Below, one piece after another: positions 9,502 through 17,766 of a DNA stretch of 55,364 nucleotides. Position numbers and translations under genes: made by a program. Each line of letters begins with the position of its first letter. The stretch's first letter is position 1. The notes beneath the pieces were generated by a model that was given only the letters and a program-made list of their open reading frames with translations, was not told where the DNA came from and did not search any database. The stretch spans positions 1 through 55,364 of the forward strand of contig JASJAT010000002.1 of the NCBI GenBank assembly GCA_030066885.1, written 5' to 3'. Source of the DNA: Arenicellales bacterium (GTDB lineage: Bacteria > Pseudomonadota > Gammaproteobacteria > Arenicellales > JAANXG01).

Positions 9502-10299
9502 ATGGATTTTTTGCAAGCTGTGGTTCTCGCCCTGCTACAGGGCATTACCGAGTTCCTGCCTATCTCCAGTTCCGCCCATTTAATTCTATTGCCGAAACTG
9601 CTTGGCTGGCCTGACCAGGGTCTTTCATTCGACGTCGCCGTACACGTTGGCACCCTGGTGGCAGTATGTCTGTATTTCAAGTCAGATATCAGGCACTTGA
9701 CGTCGGCTTGGTACTTTAGTGTGTTTAAAGGCTCACAAACACAAGAGAGTAAATTGGCGTGGGCGGTTATTGTTGCGACCTTGCCGGCCGTAATTTTTGG
9801 TTTTCTGGCCAATGAGTGGTTCATCGAACAACTACGAGATCCTTTGTTGATTGCTGCTATGACGATTGGTTTTGGTTTGTTGTTATGGTGGGCCGACCGA
9901 TCTGGATCGAGAGTCAATGAAGAATACGCACTAACATTAGCGCAGGCTTTATTGATCGGTTGTGCGCAGGCCATTGCTTTGATACCGGGAACTTCACGCT
10001 CCGGTGTAACAATTACCGCCGGCTTGGCCTTAGGGTTGACTCGAAAAGCAGCAGCTCGATTTTCCTTTTTATTGTCGATACCAATAATTTTGGCCGCGGG
10101 TATCGTTAAACTGCTCGATCTAATTCGCCAACCGGAGCAGGCGTGGTGGTTGGTGCTGGGGTCAGCTACACTTGTGTCAGCAGTTGCGGCTTACTTGTGT
10201 ATTCACTATTTTCTTGCCTTGGTGGAACGCATCGGATTAACACCGTTCGTGATCTATCGGGTTTTGCTCGGGTTGTTTTTATTTTATGTATTTATGTGA
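9502..10299 (+). CDS. uppP: Undecaprenyl-diphosphatase UppP (BacA)
   Basis: This integral membrane enzyme dephosphorylates undecaprenyl diphosphate, recycling the lipid carrier of cell-wall synthesis. Its activity confers some bacitracin tolerance. The product is 265 residues with about eight hydrophobic segments. Both active-site motifs are intact: QGITEFLPISSSAHLIL near the N-terminus and PGTSRSGVTITAGL in the middle. The start codon directly follows the stop of the MidA-like gene. A GTAGGAG-type repeat begins about 9 nt after its stop and separates it from the converging cca. Confidence 0.97.
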   Translation: MDFLQAVVLALLQGITEFLPISSSAHLILLPKLLGWPDQGLSFDVAVHVGTLVAVCLYFKSDIRHLTSAWYFSVFKGSQTQESKLAWAVIVATLPAVIFGFLANEWFIEQLRDPLLIAAMTIGFGLLLWWADRSGSRVNEEYALTLAQALLIGCAQAIALIPGTSRSGVTITAGLALGLTRKAAARFSFLLSIPIILAAGIVKLLDLIRQPEQAWWLVLGSATLVSAVAAYLCIHYFLALVERIGLTPFVIYRVLLGLFLFYVFM

Positions 10300-10307
10300 A
10301 ACGAAGG

Positions 10308-10359
10308 GTAGGAGGCGCGTCCCGCGCTGATTGGATCGCGGCGAAGGCGCCGTTCCTAC
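10308..10359. repeat. GTAGGAG-type palindromic repeat overlapping the end of cca
   Basis: The element starts GTAGGAGGCGCG and ends GGCGCCGTTCCTAC, so its ends are inverted copies around a GATTGGATCGCGG core. The plus-strand CTA at 10356-10358 is the TAG stop of cca, so the repeat provides that stop codon. Relatives lie at 24624, 24851, 39959, 40103 and 52020, with partial copies elsewhere. Confidence 0.75.
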
Positions 10360-11612
10360 AAGTCGTCGTTCGTTCCTTCAATCTTTATATTCTTAATTGC
10401 TTCTATGCGCTGTTCACGCACCTGTCGTCCAATTTCAGAACCACTATTATGGTGCCGTGTAATATCAGCGATATCGATTGCTTTGGCGGCGTTAAAATAG
10501 TCCTGCAGAATCTTGCCCTGTGGGTAGCTCTTATGTTCAGACCCTTTGCGCCCACGAGCGTCGGCCTCACCTATGACTAATAACTGCTGCAGGCGTTTAG
10601 GGCGCCGAAATGCATCAATGGTTTCAAGCAAATCCAAGACTGTCGATGGCTTGAGCTCTTCAATTCGGTGCAGTTTCAGATGTGTTAAACAACCAAGCAG
10701 TGCTAAATCACGGTACTCGTTCGGGATACGCAGCCGCTTGCACATATCGCGGATACATTGTAACCCTGAGTGTTCGTGACCATGGTGGCTTGGCAACTCT
10801 TCTTTCGGCGTTAGAGCCTTGCCGAGGTCGTGCACGAGTGCAGCAAATCGCGTCGCAGGTTCTTGAGTCAAAGCAGCAGCTTGATCAACCACCATCATGG
10901 TGTGTAGACCCGTATCGATCTCTGGATGATATTTTGCGCTCTGTGGTACACCAAATAAAGCGTCGATTTCTGGCAACACACGCTCGAGAGCACCGCAGTC
11001 GCGAAGGGTGGTAAAGAACAACGATGGCTTGTTCTCGGTAAGCGCACCACGTATCTCTAACCAAGTGCGTTCCGCGACGAGTGCGTCTATCTCCCCGTTA
11101 TCGATCATTGTTTTCATAAGTACCCATGTTTCCGGTGCAATATCGAAACCAAAACGGGCACGGAATCGAGCGACTCTCAGAATACGAACCGGGTCTTCGC
11201 TGAACGCTGCTGAAACATGCCGTAGAGTTTGGTTGTTTATATCGCGTTGGCCACCGAATGGATCAATAATCTTGCCGTCTACGGTCTGTGCAATGGCGTT
11301 TATCGTAAGGTCACGGCGGGACAGGTCTTGTTCTAAGGTAATATCTGCGGAGGTATTAAACTCAAACCCCGTATAACCGGGCTGGGTCTTGCGTTCGGTA
11401 CGCGCTAGTGCATACTCCTCTTTGGTTTCCGGATGCAAGAAAACCGGAAACTCCTGGCCGACTGATTTGAAGCCGCGAGATTCCATTTCCGTCGGCGTTG
11501 ACCCGACCACTACCCAGTCACGATCCTTAACCGGTAACCCTAACAATCGGTCTCGCACTGCGCCGCCGACCAAGTAAACTTCCAGTCCATCGAGTATCTT
11601 GGGTGCTACCAT
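10356..11612 (-). CDS. cca: CCA-adding tRNA nucleotidyltransferase with HD domain
   Basis: This enzyme builds or repairs the 3'-CCA end of tRNAs. The nucleotidyltransferase head has YLVGGAVRDRLLG and the catalytic D-x-D in KDRDWVVVG. A central tRNA-handling part (RDLTINAIA, DPVRILRVARFRARFGF) follows, then an HD phosphohydrolase domain (FAALVHDLGKALTP), as in the multifunctional gammaproteobacterial form. I prefer ATG 11612 (418 residues, MVAPKILDGLEVYLVGG). A TTG at 11636 would add eight residues. The stop codon lies in a GTAGGAG repeat. It is divergent from the aminopeptidase gene with a gap of only 44 nt. Confidence 0.96.
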   Translation of the reverse strand: MVAPKILDGLEVYLVGGAVRDRLLGLPVKDRDWVVVGSTPTEMESRGFKSVGQEFPVFLHPETKEEYALARTERKTQPGYTGFEFNTSADITLEQDLSRRDLTINAIAQTVDGKIIDPFGGQRDINNQTLRHVSAAFSEDPVRILRVARFRARFGFDIAPETWVLMKTMIDNGEIDALVAERTWLEIRGALTENKPSLFFTTLRDCGALERVLPEIDALFGVPQSAKYHPEIDTGLHTMMVVDQAAALTQEPATRFAALVHDLGKALTPKEELPSHHGHEHSGLQCIRDMCKRLRIPNEYRDLALLGCLTHLKLHRIEELKPSTVLDLLETIDAFRRPKRLQQLLVIGEADARGRKGSEHKSYPQGKILQDYFNAAKAIDIADITRHHNSGSEIGRQVREQRIEAIKNIKIEGTNDDL

Positions 11613-11656
11613 GTTAGATAAGTTTAGTGTGACCAAAAACGCTATGGAAGGATACT

Positions 11657-12718
11657 ATGAAGCCTAGCATTTTGTGCCAATGGGGCGTGATCATCTTGTT
11701 GATTTCCGGCTGTTCAACTGCTGGATACTATGCCCAGTCAGTAAAAGGGCAGATGGAAATCTGGCAAGGATCTCGACCTATCTCCTCAGTATTGGAGGAC
11801 CCCGATGTTTCGGAGCAAGTAAAGGATAAACTTGAACTGGCTTTGGAAATACGTCGATTTGCAGCAGAGGAATTGCATTTGCCGGATAATGACAGCTATA
11901 CCAAGTTCGTCGATTTGGAACGGCCTTACATGGTGTGGAGCGTGTTTGCTGCGCCTGAGCTGTCCCTGGAGCCGGTAGAGTGGTGTTTCTTAGTTGTGGG
12001 ATGTGTCAACTATCGTGGTTACTTTAAAAAAGAGTCTGCGCAAGAGTTTGCAGACCAGATTGTAGGTCAAGGTTTTGATGTGTATGTCGGTGGTGTGCCT
12101 GCATACTCCACGCTAGGGTGGTTCGACGACCCACTACCGAATACGGTACTCAAGTACTCCAAAAGTGATTTTGCAGGTTTAATCTTCCACGAGTTGGCGC
12201 ATCAAGTGGCGTTCGCCAAAGGCGATACGGTATTCAATGAGTCTTTCGCTACGACGGTTGAGAACGTGGGTGTCGAGCGATGGCTCAAGGCATCTGGCGA
12301 CGCATCTGAGATCGCAAACTACCGATTAAGTAAAAAGCGCGACCAGCAGGTCATCGACCTTATTCTCGACTATCGCGCTCAGATTGAAAAAGCGTATTCT
12401 ACAAATACTTCCGATACAGAAAAGAGACACGTTAAAAAGCAGCTTATTGCTGAGTTAAAGAGAGACTACGAACAAATAACCAAAGACTGGCAAGGATATG
12501 TTGGATACAAGTATTGGTTTGAACAACCAATAAATAACGCAAAGCTGATTTCTATTGCCACCTACAATGAGCTGATTCCGGCGTTTGAAAAACTGCTGGA
12601 GGATCACGGTGGTGATTTGAAGAGTTTTTATAAGTCCGTCGTCGAGCTGGCTGAACAACCCAAATCTTTACGTCGACAAGCTTTGGCTACATTAAACCGG
12701 GGACAGTATACTTTTTAA
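11657..12718 (+). CDS. Predicted lipoprotein aminopeptidase (COG4324 family)
   Basis: The 353-residue protein has a lipoprotein signal (hydrophobic stretch, then the lipobox LISGC with C19), so it should be anchored in an envelope membrane. The zinc-protease motif HELAHQ is present with a downstream glutamate in FNESFATTVE, as in the PF10023 predicted aminopeptidases. No substrate is known to me. The ribosome-binding site GAAGGA precedes ATG 11657. An oddity is that the last residues (NRGQYTF) and the stop are encoded by the left arm of a REPIN-like repeat, so the original C-terminus was probably replaced when the repeat arrived. Confidence 0.85.
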   Translation: MKPSILCQWGVIILLISGCSTAGYYAQSVKGQMEIWQGSRPISSVLEDPDVSEQVKDKLELALEIRRFAAEELHLPDNDSYTKFVDLERPYMVWSVFAAPELSLEPVEWCFLVVGCVNYRGYFKKESAQEFADQIVGQGFDVYVGGVPAYSTLGWFDDPLPNTVLKYSKSDFAGLIFHELAHQVAFAKGDTVFNESFATTVENVGVERWLKASGDASEIANYRLSKKRDQQVIDLILDYRAQIEKAYSTNTSDTEKRHVKKQLIAELKRDYEQITKDWQGYVGYKYWFEQPINNAKLISIATYNELIPAFEKLLEDHGGDLKSFYKSVVELAEQPKSLRRQALATLNRGQYTF

Positions 12719-12811
12719 CCTTAGATATAACTGTAGGGGCGGTGTCATTGTAGCATTCGACCAGCGCGAGGGAATCACTATGTTAAAAAGTATACTGTCC
12801 CCGGTTTAATG
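12690..12811. repeat. REPIN-like element: perfect 30-bp inverted repeats around a 62-bp core
   Basis: The 30 bases at 12690-12719 are repeated exactly as the reverse complement at 12782-12811. The arm contains GGGGACAGTATACTTTTTAA. The core holds a partial GTAGGAG-type repeat (12732-12772). A further 13-bp copy of the right end (CCCCGGTTTAATG) follows directly at 12813-12825. The left arm forms the 3' end of the aminopeptidase gene. Sequences of this kind are typical of REP pairs mobilised by RAYT (IS200-like) transposases, but no such transposase is in the window. Confidence 0.85.
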
Positions 12812-12826
12812 CCCCCGGTTTAATGG

Positions 12827-13783
12827 TTAACTGCGGATTTGACGGCGGAAGGCATCTAGTTTAGTCGGTTGTTTCTTTAGATATTTCGGTACTATTTCTT
12901 CCATAGTTCGAGGTGTGATATTGAATACTTCAGGGAAGGGTTTTTCACATACGCTTGCTACTTGCAAAGATTGAAAATTATCCGGGGTGAATGGTTTCCC
13001 AGGGAACCACTGCAATGTAGAGGCTTGAAGCTTAGATTGCCATTCCGTTAGCTTGATTATCTTTCGCTTGACCCCCATCGTTCTGGCGATATAGTCCACT
13101 ATCTCATATAAGGTATAAACATTCGGTCCACATAGATCGTATCGTTTTCCGAAGGTCCGTTTGTTTTTAATGGCGTTGACAAAGCACGTGACCACATCGT
13201 CTACATAAACGGGTTGTAGTTGGCTTTCCGGACACGCAAGTGGAAAGAAAAACGGTATATCACGCAACAAGCTCGCAAATCGATTCGTAAAACTGTCAGT
13301 GGGACCGAAGATCACAGATGGCCTGAAACTGGTGGCATCGTAACCGTGTTTTAACGCATGCTCGTGGATGAGTTCCTCCGCTCTGCCTTTGCTTTGTAGG
13401 TATAGGCTCGGACCGTTAGGATCGGCGTTCGACGCACTCATATGAAGTAACCGTGGGACGCCGCTTTGGGCTACGGCCTCAGCAACGTTCTTAGGCAGTT
13501 CAACATGGGTATCTTCAAAGTTTTCATGACCGTATCGGGTTTGATTGAGGATTCCTACCAGGTTGACAACCGCGTCCATACCTCGAAACCGCGTTGTCAG
13601 TTCATCGGTGCTGTACACATCGGATTCGATCACACGAACGGAGGGGAATACCAGTAAGTCACGGTTGCGCTCTCGGTGGCGGGTAAGTATTGAGACTTCA
13701 TGGCCTTGGGCCAGAAGCGCAGAAGTCATATTGCGACCCACAAAGCCGGTGCCGCCCAGAATGCAGGTTTTTGGTTTTTGCAT
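12827..13783 (-). CDS. NAD(P)-binding epimerase-like protein (NDUFA9 subfamily of atypical SDRs)
   Basis: The 318-residue protein starts with a Rossmann dinucleotide motif (CILGGTGFVGRNM). It has the MDAVVNLVGILNQT and HMSASNADPNGPSLYLQSKGRAEE segments typical of the complex-I NDUFA9-like group of extended/atypical dehydrogenases. The usual Tyr-x3-Lys reads YLQSK. Bacterial members are widespread, and their function is not well defined. Complex I genes are not in the window. It follows pyrE by 17 nt on the same strand and is probably co-transcribed with it. The start at MQKPKTCILGG is standard. Confidence 0.85.
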   Translation of the reverse strand: MQKPKTCILGGTGFVGRNMTSALLAQGHEVSILTRHRERNRDLLVFPSVRVIESDVYSTDELTTRFRGMDAVVNLVGILNQTRYGHENFEDTHVELPKNVAEAVAQSGVPRLLHMSASNADPNGPSLYLQSKGRAEELIHEHALKHGYDATSFRPSVIFGPTDSFTNRFASLLRDIPFFFPLACPESQLQPVYVDDVVTCFVNAIKNKRTFGKRYDLCGPNVYTLYEIVDYIARTMGVKRKIIKLTEWQSKLQASTLQWFPGKPFTPDNFQSLQVASVCEKPFPEVFNITPRTMEEIVPKYLKKQPTKLDAFRRQIRS

Positions 13784-13800
13784 GGTGTCTTAATATTATC

Positions 13801-14457
13801 CTATTGACTTGAAAACATTCCATATTGTGCCTGATAGGTTTCTATTGCGGTTACAACGGTGTGGTATTCCACACTATGGCGCAGAAAATCAACAAGTACG
13901 TTTAAGTCCGCGATAGAAAGGACAGGAATATGGTAGCGTTGCTCGATCATTCGGATGGCGGAGTCTTCGTCATTCAATCCTCTTTCCATACGGTCTAGGG
14001 CAATACAAACAGCGACGGGCTTTGCCCCAGCTTTACGGATTATGTTTATCGATTCGTCTACTGAAATACCAGCAGTGACCACATCATCAATTATTAAAAC
14101 CTTTCCTTTCAACTCTGCTCCCACCGTCAGACCACCTTCCCCATGATCTTTAACTTCTTTGCGGTTGAAGCAGTAAGGAATTTCGCATCCGGTCTTCTTC
14201 GCCAAAGCAATCGCAGTCGCAGCGGCGAGTGGGATACCTTTGTAGGCGGGTCCGAACAAGGTATCGAAACTTTGACCCCAATCGAGTAACCTATCGGCGT
14301 AAAACTCGCCTAAACGGGCCAGACTTCGCCCTGTATTAAACAACCCTGCGTCAAAAAAATAAGGACTTCTGCGGCCAGACTTAAGCATGAATTCACCAAA
14401 ACGTAGAACTTGAGTGTTGATGGCAAACTCTAGAAACTCTCTTTGGTAATCTCTCAT
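13801..14457 (-). CDS. pyrE: Orotate phosphoribosyltransferase PyrE
   Basis: PyrE converts orotate and PRPP to orotidine monophosphate, step five of UMP synthesis. The 218 residues begin MRDYQREFLEFAINTQVLRFGEF, and the PRPP-binding loop VLIIDDVVTAGISVDESI is intact. SGRRSPYFFDAGLFNTG forms the orotate/PRPP-binding N-terminal part. It is divergent from the exonuclease III gene with a 56-nt gap, the arrangement also found in Pseudomonas. Other pyrimidine genes are 12 kb away in this window. Confidence 0.97.
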   Translation of the reverse strand: MRDYQREFLEFAINTQVLRFGEFMLKSGRRSPYFFDAGLFNTGRSLARLGEFYADRLLDWGQSFDTLFGPAYKGIPLAAATAIALAKKTGCEIPYCFNRKEVKDHGEGGLTVGAELKGKVLIIDDVVTAGISVDESINIIRKAGAKPVAVCIALDRMERGLNDEDSAIRMIEQRYHIPVLSIADLNVLVDFLRHSVEYHTVVTAIETYQAQYGMFSSQ

Positions 14458-14513
14458 ATGTTATTTATTCTAGGCTGTTACGGATCGGCAATGCACCGGA
14501 ATACCTTCGCCCC

Positions 14514-15287
14514 ATGCGTATTATAACGCTCAACATCAACGGGATCCGCGCAGCTTCACGTAAGGATTTCTTTACATGGATGGTGAGACAAAAGGCGGAC
14601 GTAATCTGTTTACAAGAGACCAGGGTTCAGTATGAGCAGATAAAAAGCGATCCTGACTATTTTCCGAAAAACTATCACTATTATCACTTTGATGCCCAAC
14701 GGAAAGGGTATAGTGGCGTTGCCATTTACACACGCCAAGAACCAAAAGGTGTTACTTGCGGACTCGGTTGGCCGGATTTCGATAAAGAAGGCCGCTATCT
14801 GCAGCTGGATTTCAAAGATTTAAGTGTCGTCTCTCTCTACCTACCGTCAGGCACCAGCGGCGAGGAACGTCAAGCGATGAAATATGATTTCATGGAAAGG
14901 TTCAAGGAGGTGTTGGTCAAAATCCGGAACTCTCCACGCGAATTCATTATTTGTGGAGACTGGAATATAGCCCACAAAAATATTGATCTGAAAAATTGGC
15001 GATCCAACCAGAAAAACTCCGGGTTCTTACCTGAAGAAAGGGCATGGATGGATTGGGTGTTTGCGGAATCAGGTTATGTCGACGCGTTTCGTGTGGTCAA
15101 CCAAGAGGAAGATCAGTATACATGGTGGTCTAACCGTGGTCAGGCTTGGGCAAAGAACGTAGGATGGCGCATTGACTATCAAGTAGTCACGCCAGGATTG
15201 CGTGACAAAATCCAACGAGCATCGATATATAAAAACAAGCGTTTTTCCGATCACGCTCCTTTGATTATCGACTATAAACTAGACTAA
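14514..15287 (+). CDS. xthA: Exodeoxyribonuclease III (XthA/ExoA-like AP endonuclease)
   Basis: This Mg-dependent AP endonuclease and 3' exonuclease acts in base excision repair. The protein has 257 residues. Family motifs are in order: TLNINGIRAA, ICLQETRVQ (metal-binding Glu), the YSGVAIYTR segment, FIICGDWNIAHKNIDLKNW (catalytic Asp and Asn), YTWWSNRGQAW, and the terminal SDHAPLIIDY with the catalytic His. It is closest in pattern to the ExoA/Crc-type members found beside pyrE in Pseudomonas. The Crc paralogue lacks some catalytic residues, whereas here the catalytic set looks complete, so it is an active nuclease rather than Crc. Confidence 0.93.
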   Translation: MRIITLNINGIRAASRKDFFTWMVRQKADVICLQETRVQYEQIKSDPDYFPKNYHYYHFDAQRKGYSGVAIYTRQEPKGVTCGLGWPDFDKEGRYLQLDFKDLSVVSLYLPSGTSGEERQAMKYDFMERFKEVLVKIRNSPREFIICGDWNIAHKNIDLKNWRSNQKNSGFLPEERAWMDWVFAESGYVDAFRVVNQEEDQYTWWSNRGQAWAKNVGWRIDYQVVTPGLRDKIQRASIYKNKRFSDHAPLIIDYKLD

Positions 15288-15288
15288 A

Positions 15289-15324
15289 GGACTAGCTGCT
15301 AGGAACTAGCAACTAGCAGACTAG
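15289..15324. repeat. 7-nt-period ACTAG-type array in front of the AmpG-like gene
   Basis: Five units ending in CTAG follow each other at 7-nt steps (15289, 15296, 15303, 15310 and the 8-nt last unit at 15317). The array ends six bases before the ATG at 15330 and so fills the place of a ribosome-binding site. Similar arrays stand at 16708 and 40005. Confidence 0.7.
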
Positions 15325-15329
15325 TTTGA

Positions 15330-16694
15330 ATGACTGACATCGCTAATAACAAAATCGAATCCGGTTGGAAGGAATCACTTGGCGTCTATCTGCAACCTCG
15401 TGTGGTTGCGATGTTATTCCTTGGCTTCTCCGCAGGCTTGCCGCTACTTTTAGTATTTGGCACTTTGTCCGCATGGTTGCGTGAAAGCGGCATAGATAGA
15501 AGTACCATAGGTCATGTTTCCTGGGTGGCGATACTCTACGCCTTCAAGTTTGTCTGGGCACCATTAGTAGACCGTGTGTCTATACCCATCGTTTCCCAGT
15601 TAGGCCATCGCCGAAGTTGGATGTTGTTGGCACAAATCGGTGTGATAGTTGCGTTGTTACTTATGGGCTTGAGCGATCCTGGGACTCATTTGGCGGTATT
15701 AGTTACTGCTGCTCTATTAGTAGCATTTTGTTCCGCAACCCAAGATATCAGTATCGATGCATGGCGCATCGAAGCCGCCGTTGTTGAATGGCAAGGTGCG
15801 ATGGCGGCAACCTATCAGATCGGGTATCGGTTGGGTATGATCGTCGCCGGAGCAGGGGCTTTGTACCTGGCGGAGTTCTATTCTTGGTCATTTGCTTACA
15901 CTTGCATGGCCTTTTGTATGTTGGTTGGTGTTATAACAACTTTATGTATCTTCGAGCCTGAAAGAAGAGTAAGCGAGGATACCTGGCTCAAAGAAGAACG
16001 CGTAGTTCGGTTTTTAGCACGCAACGAGCATATACCTGACGCGTTACGGAACGCTGGAGCATGGTTCATCGGCGCGGTGGTTTGCCCCTTTACAGATTTT
16101 TTCGCGCGCAATGGTCAAGTCGCACTCTTAATTCTGTTGTTTATCGGAGTATTTCGACTAAGCGATATCACCATGGGAGTCATGGCTAATCCGTTCTATA
16201 TCGACATGGGATACACCAAGTCGGATATCGCCAGTGTTACCAAGGTGTTTGGCTTGATCATGACTATGCTGGGTGCCGTCCTGGGTGGCCTATTAGTAGC
16301 TCGCTTTGGTGTGTTGAGAATTCTTTTACTCAGTGCCGTATTAGTGGCCGTGACAAACCTGACTTTCGCTTGGTTGGCCAATCAGGCTGCGGAACTCCAA
16401 TACTTGGCGTTAGTTGTGAGCGCTGACAATTTGAGCGGGGGAATGGCCGGGTCTGCGTTTATTGCCTATCTATCTGGACTGACCAACAGAGCCTATACCG
16501 CAACGCAATATGCTCTATTTAGCTCTTTGATGTTGTTACCCGCTAAATTTCTTGGAGGATTCTCAGGCGACATCGTCGATGCCGAAGGCTATGTATTTTT
16601 CTTCACGTACGCAGCTTGTCTGGGTGTACCTGCTATCCTGCTGGTGCTTTATCTAATGCATCGGAAACAACAACTCGTAGCCGAAGCTGGATAA
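15330..16694 (+). CDS. ampG: AmpG-like muropeptide permease (MFS family)
   Basis: This inner-membrane transporter of the major facilitator group probably imports anhydromuropeptides for cell-wall recycling. The product is 454 residues with about 12 to 14 hydrophobic segments. The N-terminal signature FLGFSAGLPLLLVFGTLSAWLRESGID and SWVAILYAFKFVWAPLVDR are diagnostic of AmpG. A second family feature is the CSATQDISIDAWRIE loop. No ampC, ampR or ampD gene is nearby, so beta-lactamase control cannot be inferred. There is no visible Shine-Dalgarno sequence because a 7-nt repeat array runs up to the start codon. Confidence 0.9.
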   Translation: MTDIANNKIESGWKESLGVYLQPRVVAMLFLGFSAGLPLLLVFGTLSAWLRESGIDRSTIGHVSWVAILYAFKFVWAPLVDRVSIPIVSQLGHRRSWMLLAQIGVIVALLLMGLSDPGTHLAVLVTAALLVAFCSATQDISIDAWRIEAAVVEWQGAMAATYQIGYRLGMIVAGAGALYLAEFYSWSFAYTCMAFCMLVGVITTLCIFEPERRVSEDTWLKEERVVRFLARNEHIPDALRNAGAWFIGAVVCPFTDFFARNGQVALLILLFIGVFRLSDITMGVMANPFYIDMGYTKSDIASVTKVFGLIMTMLGAVLGGLLVARFGVLRILLLSAVLVAVTNLTFAWLANQAAELQYLALVVSADNLSGGMAGSAFIAYLSGLTNRAYTATQYALFSSLMLLPAKFLGGFSGDIVDAEGYVFFFTYAACLGVPAILLVLYLMHRKQQLVAEAG

Positions 16695-16707
16695 ATAATA
16701 GTTGCGA

Positions 16708-16742
16708 GTGACTGGTCTCTAGTAGCTAGTACTCGGTAGTCG
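16708..16742. repeat. 7-nt-period ACTAG-type array after the AmpG-like gene
   Basis: Units such as CTCTAGT and AGCTAGT follow at 7-nt steps from 16717, with looser units on either side. Together with the array at 15289 it brackets the AmpG-like gene. Confidence 0.55.
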
Positions 16743-16838
16743 CCACACCCATTGTAGAAACAAAATCTGAAGGTATGTCGACTACCCAAACATTTGCAGC
16801 AAAAATGCAATTCGTTCCTTACTAATCACCATATCACC

Positions 16839-16873
16839 TCGCGCGATTGTCGCTGTGAGGGCGCTGCCCCTAC
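16839..16873. repeat. Partial GTAGGAG-type repeat overlapping the end of the SRAP gene
   Basis: Read on the minus strand it begins TGTAGGGGCAGCGCCC and ends near CGACAATCGCGCG. Its TAG (plus 16870-16872) is the stop codon of the SRAP-family gene. Confidence 0.6.
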
Positions 16874-17571
16874 ACCCTAGCTTCCAACGGTGCCAAGCAT
16901 CTTGGCTCGTTGTTCATGGGATTATTCACGAACGTACTTATGGGGTAAATTGCCAAGGGCTGTTCGGAATAAGGCCTGATCAACGTCGTTGCTTTCTCCC
17001 CAGTATCGTCTAGCCAACGATCATAATTAGATCGATCGATGATCAAAGGCATCCTAGAATGGATGTGTTGTAACTGTTCTGTAGGTTCCGTGGTGATGAT
17101 CGTGCAGGATTCGACTTTGTTACCGTCCTTGTCTTGCCACCAGTCCCACAATCCGCCAAACGCAAACAAACTCTTATCTGTCAAACAAATGTGGTAAGGC
17201 TGCTTATTCTTCTGGCCAGGGACTGATTGCCATTCATAGTAGCCGTTGGTTGGGACCAAGCAACGTCGCCCGCGCCGCCATGGTTCACGGAACGCAGGTT
17301 TTTCTGAGACGGTTTCACCTTTGGCGTTGGCTGTACTGAAACGTAGAAAACGTTCCTTTGACCAGAATGGTATCAATGGCCATCGCGACATTAAGAGCTC
17401 CCGCTCTCCCTCTTTTGATGTGCGAACAATAGGGATTTCAGTCTCGATTCTTTGATTGGATGGGGCGATGTTATAAAGAGGTCGGTCGACTAGTCGATCT
17501 ATACCTTGGGTTACATCGAAAACATCGACGAATGCCGCAGCATCAGGAAGGACATTATAACGGCCACACAT
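16870..17571 (-). CDS. SOS response-associated peptidase (SRAP/HMCES/YedK family)
   Basis: Members of this family form a covalent thiazolidine link between their N-terminal cysteine and abasic sites in single-stranded DNA, protecting stalled forks. The 233-residue protein has all expected active-site parts: MCGRYN (Cys2 exposed after Met removal), the YNIAPSNQ asparagine region, PTNGYYEWQ with the catalytic Glu, and HSRMPLII with the catalytic His. It stands alone between intergenic repeats and is not beside lexA or imuB-type genes. Its stop codon falls inside a repeat. Confidence 0.94.
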   Translation of the reverse strand: MCGRYNVLPDAAAFVDVFDVTQGIDRLVDRPLYNIAPSNQRIETEIPIVRTSKEGERELLMSRWPLIPFWSKERFLRFSTANAKGETVSEKPAFREPWRRGRRCLVPTNGYYEWQSVPGQKNKQPYHICLTDKSLFAFGGLWDWWQDKDGNKVESCTIITTEPTEQLQHIHSRMPLIIDRSNYDRWLDDTGEKATTLIRPYSEQPLAIYPISTFVNNPMNNEPRCLAPLEARV

Positions 17572-17583
17572 GTTGCTAAGCGA

Positions 17584-17690
17584 AGTTAAAAGTAAAAAAG
17601 TAGAAAGTAAAAAGTAGAGAGTGAGGTTCTAGAATCCGAAGCATCCTATTTAAAAAAATAGGTTCTTTGAACTCTTTAAACTTTAATCTT
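17584..17690. repeat. 7-nt-period AAACTTT-type array with inverted arms and a hairpin
   Basis: A purine arm (AAAAAGT-like units, 17586-17620) is followed by a pyrimidine arm (17665-17690). Between them CCTATTT (17645-17651) and AAATAGG (17656-17662) form a perfect 7-bp stem with an AAAA loop, followed by TTCTTT. It lies upstream of the SRAP gene and downstream of the dynamin-like gene. Confidence 0.6.
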
Positions 17691-17693
17691 ACT

Positions 17694-17729
17694 AGATTGC
17701 CACGCCCGCTGACACAGCCTCGCAATGAC
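17694..17729. repeat. REP-like palindrome (ATTGCCACGC...GCAATGAC type)
   Basis: The sequence runs AGATTGCCACGCCCGCTG to CCTCGCAATGAC. On the other strand it reads GTCATTGCGAGG...GTGGCAATCT, a repeat form that I recognise from intergenic regions of many bacteria. Only one copy was found here. Confidence 0.5.
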
Positions 17730-17766
17730 CGAGACGTGGACTACACAGGTAAACTAAATGATTGAG

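Noticed and set aside
14514..15287. Crc catabolite repression protein instead of exonuclease III
   Set aside because: The position beside pyrE fits Crc, but the catalytic residues of the nuclease family appear complete.
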